Source of the DNA: PGYT01 sp963675055
GTDB taxonomy: Bacteria > Bacteroidota > Ignavibacteria > Ignavibacteriales > Melioribacteraceae
Length of the DNA: 64,000 nt
Direction of reading: 5' to 3'
NCBI GenBank assembly: GCA_963675055.2
Contig: CAXXJE010000002.1
Span: 1,488,001-1,552,000 of the forward strand
Numbering within the stretch: the first letter of the stretch is position 1; every line of letters begins with the position of its first letter. Below are positions 51,364-59,825 of this stretch, in pieces. The notes under the pieces are model-generated. The model saw only the letters and a program-made list of their open reading frames with translations, did no database searches and was not told where the DNA came from. The position numbers were made by a program, and so were the translations under genes.

Positions 51364-51933
51364 TTAGTTCTTTATCGCGTCCCAGCAGCCCTGAAATGCG
51401 GCCTGAATTTCCTCCTCAGCCGGTTCAGTATCCGATCGCAAATGTTGTTTAACCATTTCACCAAGAGGCGCGAAAAATAATGCGAACAGGATATAACTCG
51501 GCACATTCTTGATAACCTTCTCTTTTCTGCCCTTTTCTATTATTATTTTTGCCGGCTGAAAAATTCGTATACCCTCTTCTATAGTTACCTGAAATATAAA
51601 AGGCGAATTCTTGAATTGCTCCATGAAACTGAACTCGGAACTTCGATTAAGCTGGAAATTCAACGTGTTTCGCCAGATTAACTCGAAAGAATCCCTGATC
51701 GGATCAGTTTCCACGTAGCTTTCCATAAGTGCATCGCTGTACTCTTTTTTAATTTTCAGGTACAGATGATTCAGCAATTCTTCTTTACTCTTGAAGTAAA
51801 GATAGATCGTCCCGGCGGCTACTCCGGCTTCTTTTGCTATCATAGACATAGGAGTTGAATGGAATCCCTTTTCCCTTACGAGTTTAATCGTAGCCTTGTA
51901 AATTGCTTCTTTCTTTTCAGGTTCTTGAATCAT
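51364..51933 (-). CDS. TetR-family regulator of the aldo/keto reductase
   Basis: A 189-residue regulator with the N-terminal HTH (about 8-55: AIYKATIKLVREKGFHSTPM then AKEAGVAAGTIYLYFKSKEE) and an all-helical ligand domain. Two copies of the same palindrome, one before its own gene (51950) and one before the reductase (51332), indicate autoregulation and direct control of the neighbour. The ligand is unknown; it may be the reductase substrate. Confidence 0.9.
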   Translation of the reverse strand: MIQEPEKKEAIYKATIKLVREKGFHSTPMSMIAKEAGVAAGTIYLYFKSKEELLNHLYLKIKKEYSDALMESYVETDPIRDSFELIWRNTLNFQLNRSSEFSFMEQFKNSPFIFQVTIEEGIRIFQPAKIIIEKGRKEKVIKNVPSYILFALFFAPLGEMVKQHLRSDTEPAEEEIQAAFQGCWDAIKN

Positions 51934-51949
51934 AGCATTGTAAAATTAA

Positions 51950-51965
51950 CTGAATGTTCATTCAG
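51950..51965. promoter_or_regulatory. TetR operator before the regulator gene
   Basis: CTGAATG TT CATTCAG is palindromic around the TT and lies 16 nt before the regulator start codon on its strand. Confidence 0.8.
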
Positions 51966-52086
51966 TGTCAAGGGGAAGATTAATAAATTTTTCCTGGAGT
52001 TATATTTACCCCGCCATCATTTTGAAGTTGGAAGTGCAATTGCTATTTTCTTCTTACATCTGTTTATACCAAAAACGAATAAATGA

Positions 52087-53169
52087 ATGAAAAAATCGAG
52101 CGATAAAAATAAATTAGTTCAGAAATTTAGCGGAAGAGGAACTGATTTAAATCCGTCCGGTAGATTCGAGAAATTTGATTATGTGGCAGAACCTGACGAG
52201 ACTTACGAGGAAGTTGACAGACCGCGGACCAAATACTTTGAAGATACGTCGCGAAGTATAATCACAATTAACGACAGCCCCGATGTTGCGGCAGATGCCA
52301 GTTTGAATATTTACCGCGGATGTGAACATGGATGCTCCTACTGTTATGCCAGACAAACTCACGAGTATCTCGGATTATCCGCCGGACTCGATTTTGAAAC
52401 GAAAATATTCGTTAAGCATAATGCGCCCGAATTACTTTATGAAGAACTCTCTTCCCCGAAGTGGAAGCCGCAGACAATAATGCTCAGCGGGAATACGGAT
52501 TCTTATCAGCCGGTTGAAAAGAAACTTGGATTGACTCGCCGTTGCCTTGAAGTACTTTGCGATTTTTGCAATCCCGTGACGATAACTTCAAAGAACAAAC
52601 TGGTTACAAGGGATATCGACATTCTCAGCAAAATGGCGGAATTGAATACGGCTTCGGTAACAATTTCCATTTCATCCCTTGACAACAGACTTGCAAGTGT
52701 AATGGAACCGCAGACAAGTAAACCCGAACTTAAATTCGAAGCTCTGCGAAAATTGTCTGATGCCGGTATTCCTGCCGGAGTAAATATTGCACCTGTAATT
52801 CCCGGATTGACGGATCATGAAATTCCCGAGATACTTGAAAAAGCAGCAGTGGCCGGAGCGATATATGCCGGATATATTATGCTTCGTCTTCCTTTCGGAG
52901 TAAAGGATTTGTTTATTGACTGGCTTGAAGCATATTTCCCCGACAGGAAGATGAAAGTAATAAACAGGCTTCATGAATTATTCGACGGGAAATTGTATAA
53001 CTCCGATTTTACCATACGCGGTAGAGGACAGGGGAAATTCGCTGAACAGATTAGAGATACATTTCACATTTCCTGCAGGAAGCACGAACTTCAGTCAGAA
53101 CCTTACCAACTTTCTACGAAACACTTCAGGAATCACGGCGAACAGCAACTAACACTCTCGTTCGAATAA
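52087..53169 (+). CDS. PA0069-family radical SAM protein
   Basis: The 360-residue protein has the cluster motif CEHGCSYCYARQTHEYLG (Cys at about 79, 83, 86; CX3CX2C) and the family stretch AGLDFETKIFVKHNAPELL. The N-terminal KFSGRGTDLNPSGRFEK is also typical of PA0069/SPL-like proteins (COG1533). These are related to spore photoproduct lyase, but the substrate is unknown. It is not the AmmeMemoRadiSam partner. It stands alone, followed by an ECF sigma operon. Confidence 0.88.
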   Translation: MKKSSDKNKLVQKFSGRGTDLNPSGRFEKFDYVAEPDETYEEVDRPRTKYFEDTSRSIITINDSPDVAADASLNIYRGCEHGCSYCYARQTHEYLGLSAGLDFETKIFVKHNAPELLYEELSSPKWKPQTIMLSGNTDSYQPVEKKLGLTRRCLEVLCDFCNPVTITSKNKLVTRDIDILSKMAELNTASVTISISSLDNRLASVMEPQTSKPELKFEALRKLSDAGIPAGVNIAPVIPGLTDHEIPEILEKAAVAGAIYAGYIMLRLPFGVKDLFIDWLEAYFPDRKMKVINRLHELFDGKLYNSDFTIRGRGQGKFAEQIRDTFHISCRKHELQSEPYQLSTKHFRNHGEQQLTLSFE

Positions 53170-53246
53170 AATCCTTTATTAATTAGAATTATTCTGTAAC
53201 ATTTAGAATATAAATTACCTCTAATAACCAAACGATCCGGGAGAGT

Positions 53247-53780
53247 TTGGAAAAGGAAATAATACAAAGAATCAACGCGGGGGATATTCAGGCATTCAAA
53301 ATGCTCTTCGATAAGTATGCTTCCCCGTTATACAGATTCCTCAAACAGTTCGGCGGAGATCCGGACATGGTTGAAGACTGGGTGCAGTCGGCGTTCATTA
53401 AAGCATTTAAAAATATCGACAGGTTTGAATTCAAATCTAAATTCTCAACCTGGCTTTTCAGGATCGGGATTAACGAGATGAAAAGTGATCTGCGCAGGAA
53501 GAAACGATATAACACTGCTTCAATAGATGAAGTCGAGTTCAGCGAACCGGGGGGATTCGATGAGAGTCCGGAATGGGACATGAACATGAAGTGGCTGCTC
53601 GAGGAACTGGATGATGTTAAAAAAACAATATTCCTGCTGTACGAAGTGGAAGGTTACCCGCATGCTGAAATTGCGGAGATGCTTGATATAGGCGAGAACA
53701 ATTCGCGTACAACACTTAGCAGGACAAAACAATACTTAAAAAAACGATGGCAATCGGAGATGGCTAAAAATGAAAAATAA
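53247..53780 (+). CDS. ECF-type RNA polymerase sigma factor
   Basis: The 177-residue protein has region 2 (DWVQSAFIKAFKNIDRF ... FSTWLFRIGINEM, about 42-75) and region 4 HTH (HAEIAEMLDIGENNSRTTLS, about 140-160) and lacks region 3, as in ECF factors. The start is TTG at 53247 with GGGAGAG before it. The gene overlaps the next one by 11 bases, the usual arrangement of sigma and anti-sigma. Confidence 0.93.
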   Translation: MEKEIIQRINAGDIQAFKMLFDKYASPLYRFLKQFGGDPDMVEDWVQSAFIKAFKNIDRFEFKSKFSTWLFRIGINEMKSDLRRKKRYNTASIDEVEFSEPGGFDESPEWDMNMKWLLEELDDVKKTIFLLYEVEGYPHAEIAEMLDIGENNSRTTLSRTKQYLKKRWQSEMAKNEK

Positions 53781-54279
53781 AAAAAAATTCTACGGTGATG
53801 ATTACTCGATACCTTTTAGAACGAAATCAAGAATATGGCGGAATGTTAAAAGGGATTTGCGGCCTGAAAGAAAAAGTCTTCTGTCAGTAATCGAGTTCAG
53901 AAGTTTCGCTATCGGAATGGCTGCTGCGGTTATACTATTCTTTACTGTTGTTGGCGTTGAAACAACTCTCTCCGGATACATAGAAAGTAAGAGACCGGTT
54001 ACGCAAAAAATAAACAATGTTTATTCTGAAACGATCGACCGGTTCGAAAAAACTCTTCCCATAGTTTCGGTTGATGCAAGTGCATCAACAAAAGACCAGA
54101 GACTTATACCTGTTAAAATGGAGGAGCTTCGGACCATCGATGAAGCAATTAAAATATTTAAAGATGATCAGGGGAAGAATGATAATTCTCCGTTGAAACA
54201 AACCAAGCTAAGAGAGCTTTATAAAATGAAACTTCAATTACTCAATGAATTGCTGGCAATGGAGGGAAATAGTATATGA
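53770..54279 (+). CDS. Single-pass membrane protein, candidate anti-sigma factor
   Basis: The 169-residue protein has a basic cytoplasmic N-terminus (about 1-45, with WRNVKRDLRPERK), one helix (about 49-66) and an extracytoplasmic part with a possible coiled coil at the end. This topology and its overlap with the ECF sigma gene suggest an anti-sigma factor, but no zinc motif (HxxxCxxC) is present and the cytoplasmic part is short. It overlaps the next gene by four bases. Confidence 0.65.
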   Translation: MKNKKKFYGDDYSIPFRTKSRIWRNVKRDLRPERKSLLSVIEFRSFAIGMAAAVILFFTVVGVETTLSGYIESKRPVTQKINNVYSETIDRFEKTLPIVSVDASASTKDQRLIPVKMEELRTIDEAIKIFKDDQGKNDNSPLKQTKLRELYKMKLQLLNELLAMEGNSI

Positions 54280-55679
54280 ACCTATATAAACTAACAATAA
54301 TATGGCTGCTGCTTGCCGTAGCTGTCTTAACAGCATCTGAGAAAAAACAGGTGCAGGAGACGTTCGAAGTTGAGCCGGGACAGCTTGTTGATATAAGAAC
54401 AGTTTCGGGTCTGGATGTAAAAGTTGAATCGTGGGATAAGAACGAAGTTTACTTTGATCTTATAGTTAAAGTAGACTGTTCCGATGCTGATTTCGAAAAA
54501 GAATATATTGAAAAATTTTACCTGGATTCTCGACGGGTGAGTTCCGGAATTATTATCGATTTCGAGGAAGAGGATGACGATAACGGCTGGAATTTCTGGG
54601 ACATTTTCAAAGGGAAATTTTATTACAGCTTTTCAAAGGAAATAACAGGAACTATTTATGTTCCTAAAGATAATTCACTTAAAGCAGATTTTAGGTACAG
54701 CGATATTGAACTGGATGATATTACCGGCGAAATAACACTGCATGGCAGAAGCAATGATCTGTATCTCAAAAATTGTCCTGCCGTAAACGTGATTGAAAAT
54801 GATTACGGTAAAAATATTATAAGCAATTGCGGTGGAAAGCTGATACTCGATTCGCGCAGCAGTGAGATTGATATAAACGGATTCAGCGGACCTGTAAGGG
54901 TAATTGCGGACTATGCGGATATTGACCTGAAATCAGTATCCGGAATGCTTGATGTTACTACTCGAAGCGCGACTGTAAAGATTGATGATATCGGCGGCGA
55001 TCTTGAGTTGAACGGAGATTACAGTAATATTAAGATTAATAAGGTAAATGGATTTGCAAGTATAAGCAGCCGCAGCGGTACTATTGATGTTTCTTACACT
55101 CAGGGATTACATGTTGAATCGCCTTATACGGATGTATATGGGTATGAAATAAACGATAAGTCCGGCAAGGATGTAAAAATATATAACCAGTCGGGAAAGA
55201 TTAGGCTGGAAGGAATAAAAGGACGGGTAATTGTTGATGATAAATATTCGAATATCAATCTTAAGAATATTGAAGGACATGTAATAATTGAATCACAAAG
55301 CTCAAGCGTCTCTGCCGACAAGGTAACAGGTAACTGGAAATCCGATACACGTTACAGCTCCGTGAAAGTTCATGATCTCAGTGCAGACGAGATAAAAATA
55401 GACAACCGTTCCGAGTCGGTTGATATCAGGATGACTAAGATCCCCAAACTGGTTGAAATAAAGAACGAGTACGGAAGTGTTGATTTCTCAATGCCGAGGG
55501 GTTTCAAAGGGGGTTTAGATTTGTTCGCGCTTTATGGCGATATAGTATGTGATCTCCCTGTTCGTATTAAGTCCGAAGGGAGTACTACGAGAGCTGTTGC
55601 CAACCTTGGTTCGAACGATGCTACTATTAGTATTGAGACCAGGTCGGGCGATATAGAATTAATTGAAATTCCCCGGTGA
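54276..55679 (+). CDS. Exported DUF4097-type beta-helix repeat protein
   Basis: A 467-residue protein with a signal peptide (LYKLTIIWLLLAVAVLTA) and then about 15 short repeats of the form I-x-S-x-S/G-x-I-x-V (e.g. SSRSGTIDVSY, TTRSATVKIDDI, DTRYSSVKVHDL, ETRSGDIELIEI), the right-handed beta-helix of DUF4097/DUF4098 adhesin-like proteins. It is the third gene of the ECF operon and could be the sensed or controlled envelope component. An acidic insert (EEEDDDNGWNFWD) lies near residue 100. Confidence 0.85.
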   Translation: MNLYKLTIIWLLLAVAVLTASEKKQVQETFEVEPGQLVDIRTVSGLDVKVESWDKNEVYFDLIVKVDCSDADFEKEYIEKFYLDSRRVSSGIIIDFEEEDDDNGWNFWDIFKGKFYYSFSKEITGTIYVPKDNSLKADFRYSDIELDDITGEITLHGRSNDLYLKNCPAVNVIENDYGKNIISNCGGKLILDSRSSEIDINGFSGPVRVIADYADIDLKSVSGMLDVTTRSATVKIDDIGGDLELNGDYSNIKINKVNGFASISSRSGTIDVSYTQGLHVESPYTDVYGYEINDKSGKDVKIYNQSGKIRLEGIKGRVIVDDKYSNINLKNIEGHVIIESQSSSVSADKVTGNWKSDTRYSSVKVHDLSADEIKIDNRSESVDIRMTKIPKLVEIKNEYGSVDFSMPRGFKGGLDLFALYGDIVCDLPVRIKSEGSTTRAVANLGSNDATISIETRSGDIELIEIPR

Positions 55680-55769
55680 TTTAATTAGACAATTTTAATT
55701 AAAATAGAGCGTTCCTGGTTAGTTTACGGAGATGGTAATTCAGCAGTTAGCGGATTACAATCTCTGTAT

Positions 55770-55970
55770 TTATATGTTGACTTTTGTAGTTGTGCTCGAA
55801 ATTGTAAAACTTGAATATTGCGTGCCTTGTGTATAAGCACCGCCGGAGTAAAGTCCATCCTTTTTTACTCGGCTGTCACTCTCGTCGCTGCCAGGATCAG
55901 TAAATTCCTCGCAGGCTGCAAAAAACGACAGGAAAATAAAAACGGGCATTAATATTTTATATGATTTCAC
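55770..55970 (-). CDS. Small lipoprotein
   Basis: The 66-residue product has a signal peptide with lipobox FAAC (Cys20) and an acidic, Ser/Thr/Gly-rich mature part (CEEFTDPGSDESDSRVKKDG) with no known domain. AAGGAGA lies before the ATG. The gene is next to a decayed transposase region and may itself be a remnant of a longer gene. Confidence 0.55.
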   Translation of the reverse strand: MKSYKILMPVFIFLSFFAACEEFTDPGSDESDSRVKKDGLYSGGAYTQGTQYSSFTISSTTTKVNI

Positions 55971-56077
55971 ATCTTCTCCTTCAATATATTACTCCCTTTG
56001 TCCGGTATGCAATATTAATGCTGGTTGTTTTGGTCTAAAATTCATTAGTGGATATCAATGAAATAGTGAGTTGGGGC

Positions 56078-56112
56078 TGTAGTGACCGCAAAGTTTGTCT
56101 GCCGTGGCGGAT
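56078..56112 (+). repeat. Left flanking direct repeat of the transposase region
   Basis: This 35-bp unit matches 56682-56716 at 29 of 35 positions (shared parts TGTAGTGA, AAGTTTGT and CCGTGGCGGAT) in the same orientation. The two units flank the decayed transposase gene. The core CGCAAAGTTTG also occurs in the palindrome at 56365, suggesting one REP-like family. Confidence 0.7.
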
Positions 56113-56132
56113 ACGACCGCTGCGTTAAATTC

Positions 56133-56663
56133 TTAAATATCAAGATTTTCTATGTCCGTTTCCAATTTCCATTTGAGTGGATTTTGCCGGTTATATTTTC
56201 TGATATTATAGAGTTCTTGTTCATTCCTAATAATTCTGTCATAATATGAACGCTGCCATTTGAAATCTGATTCTTTAATAGATTTTTTGATTTTAATCGT
56301 TACAGCACGTTTGAATTGTTGTATGATTTTACATAATTCCATTTTGGATCTGTCTTCAACTGTAGTAGGGGACGCAAAGTTTGCGTCTCCTACGCTGTGA
56401 TTATCAATTATAATAATTCCATGTAAATGGTTAGGCATTATAATGTGATCATCTAATTCAACATGATTATGTTATGTCTCAATATTCTCCCAACACTTAA
56501 ATACCACTTCACCGATTGCGTTTAGATGCATTGCGCCATTAACTATTTCACCGAATTGGTTCCGATGCTGTTCCGTACAGATTGTTACAAAATACCAGCC
56601 TGGAGTGGAATAATCATATTCCGGCAACCGATTTCGTTTTCTTGTTTTCTTTAGTCGCTACAT
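56133..56663 (-). pseudogene. REP-associated Y1 transposase, nonsense-interrupted
   Basis: On the reverse strand one continuous frame encodes a RAYT/IS200-like Y1 transposase. The N-terminal part reads NRLPEYDYSTPGWYFVTICT and the C-terminal part has the HUH motif in MPNHLHGIIII and the catalytic Tyr region WQRSYYDRIIRNEQEL. It is broken by an in-frame TAA at 56472-56474 shortly before MPNHLHG, and a TAG at 56658-56660 follows the first ATG. No frameshift is seen, so inactivation looks recent. The C-terminal 101 codons after an internal ATG remain open. Confidence 0.88.
56365..56393. repeat. 29-bp palindrome inside the transposase gene
   Basis: Arms GTAGG and GACGCAA pair with TTGCGTC and CCTAC, with one mismatch and a 3-nt loop. 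The palindrome codes for VGDANFASP in the transposase frame. Its core resembles the flanking repeats, as expected if the transposase recognises REP sequences. Confidence 0.7.
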
Positions 56664-56681
56664 GATTGATTCAAAATTGAA

Positions 56682-56716
56682 TGTAGTGATCGAGAAGTTT
56701 GTTCACCGTGGCGGAT
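56682..56716 (+). repeat. Right flanking direct repeat of the transposase region
   Basis: Matches the unit at 56078-56112 at 29 of 35 positions. It lies just upstream of the pseudogene start on its strand and about 100 nt before the barrel gene at 56817. Confidence 0.7.
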
Positions 56717-56816
56717 TGCGATTGCTGTTTGCTAATTCGTCCCGCATCAATCCGGTATTGCGTGTTCCTACAATAAAATACTATATTTAAATGTAAATAT
56801 TAATCCGGAGGAGAGT

Positions 56817-57494
56817 ATGAAAAGAACTTTACTATTCACATCAATCTTGTTAGTTGCTTTTATTGTTCAGACAAACGCTCAGGTTACTTTCCAGGTAGGA
56901 GGCGGAGTCGGATATGAAATGGCTTCCGGCGAGCTTAGCGGGGATATTAAAACTTTGGGAGACGGGAATTACGGTATGGACGGCGGACTAAATTTGCATG
57001 CAAAAGCCAGGGTTGGGCTGCTCAGCTTTGTTGTTGCCGGGGAAATCGGTTATACAATGATGAGCAATGAAGGAACAGTCAATTCAGTCAAGTATGAATC
57101 GAATCTTTATATTACATCTATTAAACTGGGTCCGGAATTTCATTTCGGACTACCGGTACTTCCTGTTGATCCTTATGCGGGAATCAACCTTCAAATTAAT
57201 TCATTCAGTGGAGACACTAAACTTCAGGGTGTTCCAGGACTGGCAAGCGGAACATACGATATGGAATCGGCTACGAGGATTGGAGTTGGTGTAAATGGTG
57301 GGGCAGTTCTGAGTCTGGGCGGAATGAAACTGGATTTTAATCTTAGTTATAATATGCTGAATCTAATTGGTAAAGATTATGAGTCAAATCCTGATTCGGA
57401 TAAGCTTTATCTTGATGATGACGAATCTGACGGAAGAGATGCGGCTTCATTGAACACGATCGGCGCTAAGGTTACATTAATGTTCGGAATTTAA
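56817..57494 (+). CDS. Outer-membrane beta-barrel protein
   Basis: A 225-residue protein with a signal peptide (LLFTSILLVAFIVQTNAQV) and an eight-strand-like barrel (FQVGGGVGYEMASG, ASLNTIGAKVTLMFGI at the end). GGAGGA lies before the ATG. It is similar in kind to the barrel gene at 8602. Ligand and role are unknown. Confidence 0.82.
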   Translation: MKRTLLFTSILLVAFIVQTNAQVTFQVGGGVGYEMASGELSGDIKTLGDGNYGMDGGLNLHAKARVGLLSFVVAGEIGYTMMSNEGTVNSVKYESNLYITSIKLGPEFHFGLPVLPVDPYAGINLQINSFSGDTKLQGVPGLASGTYDMESATRIGVGVNGGAVLSLGGMKLDFNLSYNMLNLIGKDYESNPDSDKLYLDDDESDGRDAASLNTIGAKVTLMFGI

Positions 57495-57521
57495 CTATTG
57501 CACGCATTGTTTCTAACTGTT

Positions 57522-57550
57522 AAAAAGCATCCATTATCGGATGCTTTTTT
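57522..57550 (+). terminator. Intrinsic terminator after the barrel gene
   Basis: A strong stem AAAAAGCATCC / GGATGCTTTTTT with a 6-nt loop, ending in a run of T, 27 nt after the stop codon. Confidence 0.88.
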
Positions 57551-57627
57551 GCGGAAATTCATATCTTATATAAGCAGTAATATATTTTTATTTAACAATA
57601 ATTTTTCTCAACCACACTTAAATACAA

Positions 57628-57813
57628 TTGCCAGATTACGGGAACAAACATGAGAAAAAAGATAACTGGGACGCAACGGAAGTATATAAACTAATTGATA
57701 GCGAATGGAAATTATAAGTTCTCACTGGTCAAAGACCAAGCCGGAATGAACCAGGTAATTCGTTGATTGTATCAGGCAAGATTCGCGATTTCAATTTTAT
57801 TAAGGTGTTTTAA
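57628..57813 (+). pseudogene. Possible short gene relic
   Basis: Between the terminator and the DUF2961 gene, one frame reads LPDYGNKHEKKDNWDATEVY to a TAA at 57715 and then continues without further stops to 57813 (VLTGQRPSRNEPGN and onward). The protein-like composition on both sides of a single stop suggests a truncated, decayed gene. I cannot name the family. The rest of the 350-base gap shows nothing. Confidence 0.25.
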
Positions 57814-57845
57814 TTACTTTTAATTAAGATATATCAGGGGTGGAA

Positions 57846-59069
57846 ATGAAAATCAAATCTGTTTTATTGACTATTATAGTGATGCTGACTACTGCATGTT
57901 TAACAGCACAGGAAATCTATAACATGCCGGAGAATGTAAAGACAAGATGGATAAGCGCAGAGAATTATAAGGGTGAAAAAGGAAAGGGTGGTATGACTAA
58001 TAAAGGAGCTAAAGGAAGCGCCTTTGAAACTATTCTTGCCGGCAAGCAGCTTGTTCTTGCTGATATTAAAGGCACAGGTGTTATAAATCGAATGTGGGTA
58101 ACACTTAACAACCGCACACCTGAAATGCTGCGAGCTCTGAAAGTTGAAATGTTCTGGGATGGAGCGGAAACTCCTGCAGTTCAGGTTCCTTTCGGAGATT
58201 TCTTCGGAGCTGTTATGGGACATTTAATTCCGTTTGAAAGTGCAATACTTGCAAGTCCCGAGGGAAGATCATTTATCTCGAATATTAAGATGCCTTTCAG
58301 AAAGTCGGCTAAGATCATAATTACGAATGAGTCCGAAAAAGATTTACGACTAATTTTTTACGACGTCAATTATTCCATTACAGATGAATTGCCCGAGGAT
58401 GCATTGTACTTCCATGCTTACTGGCATCGTGAAAATTTCACAACAATGAAGGAAAATTTTGAGATCCTGCCGGAAGTAAAAGGTAAAGGCATGTACCTCG
58501 GAACGCATATCGGTGTAAGATGCAATCCGGTATACGGCGACACCTGGTGGGGTGAAGGCGAGGTTAAAGTCTATCTGGACGGAGATACCGACTATCCCAC
58601 ATTAGTCGGAACCGGTACAGAGGATTATATCGGTTCGGGATGGTCGCAGGGAGTGTTTACTCAACTCTATCACGGCTGTACTATGGCTGATGATGATACA
58701 ACAAAGAATAATAGTCTGTGGGCATTCTACCGATTGCACATCCCGGACCCGGTTTACTTCTATGATGAATGCAAAGTTACCATCCAGCAAATCGGCGGAG
58801 CCACTACAAAGGAAGTTGTTGATATGTTGAATGATGATGTTACACTTGAACCGATTTCAATTTCAACCTGGGACAGATATTCGTTTATGAGTCTGCTGGA
58901 CATGGAGCCCGTTCCTGATGTAAGAGATACGACAATGCCTAAGAAGGGATGGACAAATTTTTATCGGGAAGACGATGTATGCGCAGTAGTCTATTTCTAT
59001 CTCGATGATCCTGAGAACGGATTAAAACCACTTCAGCCTGTTGAAGAAAGAATTGCCGATCTTGACTAG
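57846..59069 (+). CDS. DUF2961 (GH172-like) secreted protein
   Basis: The 407-residue protein has a signal peptide (SVLLTIIVMLTTACLTAQ) and the DUF2961 fold: VIAD-type first strand, WVTLNNRTPEMLRALKVEMFWDG (about 84-106), VPFGDFFG, NIKMPFRKSAKI, and the signature GTGTEDYIGSGW (about 255-266). GH172 members include an alpha-D-fructofuranosidase and a difructose-dianhydride-forming enzyme and assemble into trimers or larger rings. ATG at 57846 is chosen over a GTG six bases earlier because AGGGGTGG precedes it. Confidence 0.85.
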   Translation: MKIKSVLLTIIVMLTTACLTAQEIYNMPENVKTRWISAENYKGEKGKGGMTNKGAKGSAFETILAGKQLVLADIKGTGVINRMWVTLNNRTPEMLRALKVEMFWDGAETPAVQVPFGDFFGAVMGHLIPFESAILASPEGRSFISNIKMPFRKSAKIIITNESEKDLRLIFYDVNYSITDELPEDALYFHAYWHRENFTTMKENFEILPEVKGKGMYLGTHIGVRCNPVYGDTWWGEGEVKVYLDGDTDYPTLVGTGTEDYIGSGWSQGVFTQLYHGCTMADDDTTKNNSLWAFYRLHIPDPVYFYDECKVTIQQIGGATTKEVVDMLNDDVTLEPISISTWDRYSFMSLLDMEPVPDVRDTTMPKKGWTNFYREDDVCAVVYFYLDDPENGLKPLQPVEERIADLD

Positions 59070-59093
59070 ATAATGCTTGTGGAAATATCCGGT

Positions 59094-59706
59094 TTATAAT
59101 CTCTCCATTAAGTTACCGGAGAGATTATAAACTTGGAGATGTTTTTTTAGAAGCAGCATCTTACGGGAAATCTCAAATCTTCCCCCGGACAATTTATAGA
59201 AATAAATACCGCTCGGTAATCCGGATCCATCAAACTTAACACTATATTCACCCGGTTTCTGTTGTTCATTTACAAGTGTTGAAATTATACGCCCGAGACT
59301 ATCAAATATTACGAGGCGAACTTTGCTGAAGTCACCCTGATCCATCGGGGATTTAGACCCATCCCCGCCTCCCCGATAAATCGGGGCTGGCTCTCCAGAG
59401 AGGTGAGAAACGTCAAAAGGTAATGTATACTCAATAGTTGTAGTCGGATTAAATGGATTCGGATAGTTCTGAGAAAGTGAAAACTCCACCGGTAAAAGTG
59501 CCGCCGACATAGACAGATGTATCCGAATCCTCAACCGCGATTGACAGAACTGATCCGTTGGTACCGTTTGCCAGCGAGTACCATGTTCCCGAATTAGTTT
59601 TGCTTAGTCCCGCAATTGGATTATTCGATGTAATATCCTGTGCAAATAGTTGTAGAGCCGATAAAATCATAATTGCTGCTAGTTTTAGTAATGTACTGGC
59701 ATTCAT
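59094..59706 (-). pseudogene. Collapsed T9SS-cargo gene (signal peptide plus sorting domain)
   Basis: Reading from 59706 (GGAGGAAG before ATG), the frame encodes a signal peptide (LLKLAAIMILSALQLFAQ) and the start of a propeller-like repeat (GTWYSLANGTNGSVLSIA to YVGGTF). It then runs out of frame into a type IX secretion C-terminal domain whose own frame reads VEFSLSQNYPNPFNPTTTIE to the stop at 59094. Sorting-domain features include LVIFDSLGRIISTLV and GIYFYKLSGG. The middle of the protein is missing and the two halves are in different frames, so this is a deletion-derived pseudogene. The two frames overlap at about 59449-59534. Confidence 0.85.
59346..59386. repeat. Double palindrome inserted in the sorting domain
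   Basis: Two adjacent palindromes: CGGGGAT (59346-59352) / ATCCCCG (59361-59367), then CCCCGAT (59371-59377) / ATCGGGG (59380-59386). They encode part of a 30-residue insertion (SHLSGEPAPIYRGGGDGSKS) between the beta strands IEYTLP and VRLVIFD, which are normally close together. The insertion keeps the reading frame. Confidence 0.65.
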
Positions 59707-59825
59707 ACTTCCTCCGATTTGATTCGGGGACAATATGATTTTTAATATTATTAGAATCCAAAGGTTGTAGTCCTGTTTGGTAAAACAGAACTAAATTCGC
59801 GATTAAATAGTGTGGAACCGGCAGA

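Noticed and set aside
52087..53169. Radical SAM gene as the missing AmmeMemoRadiSam partner
   Set aside because: The flanking motifs match the PA0069/COG1533 family, and the gene is 5 kb away on the other strand.
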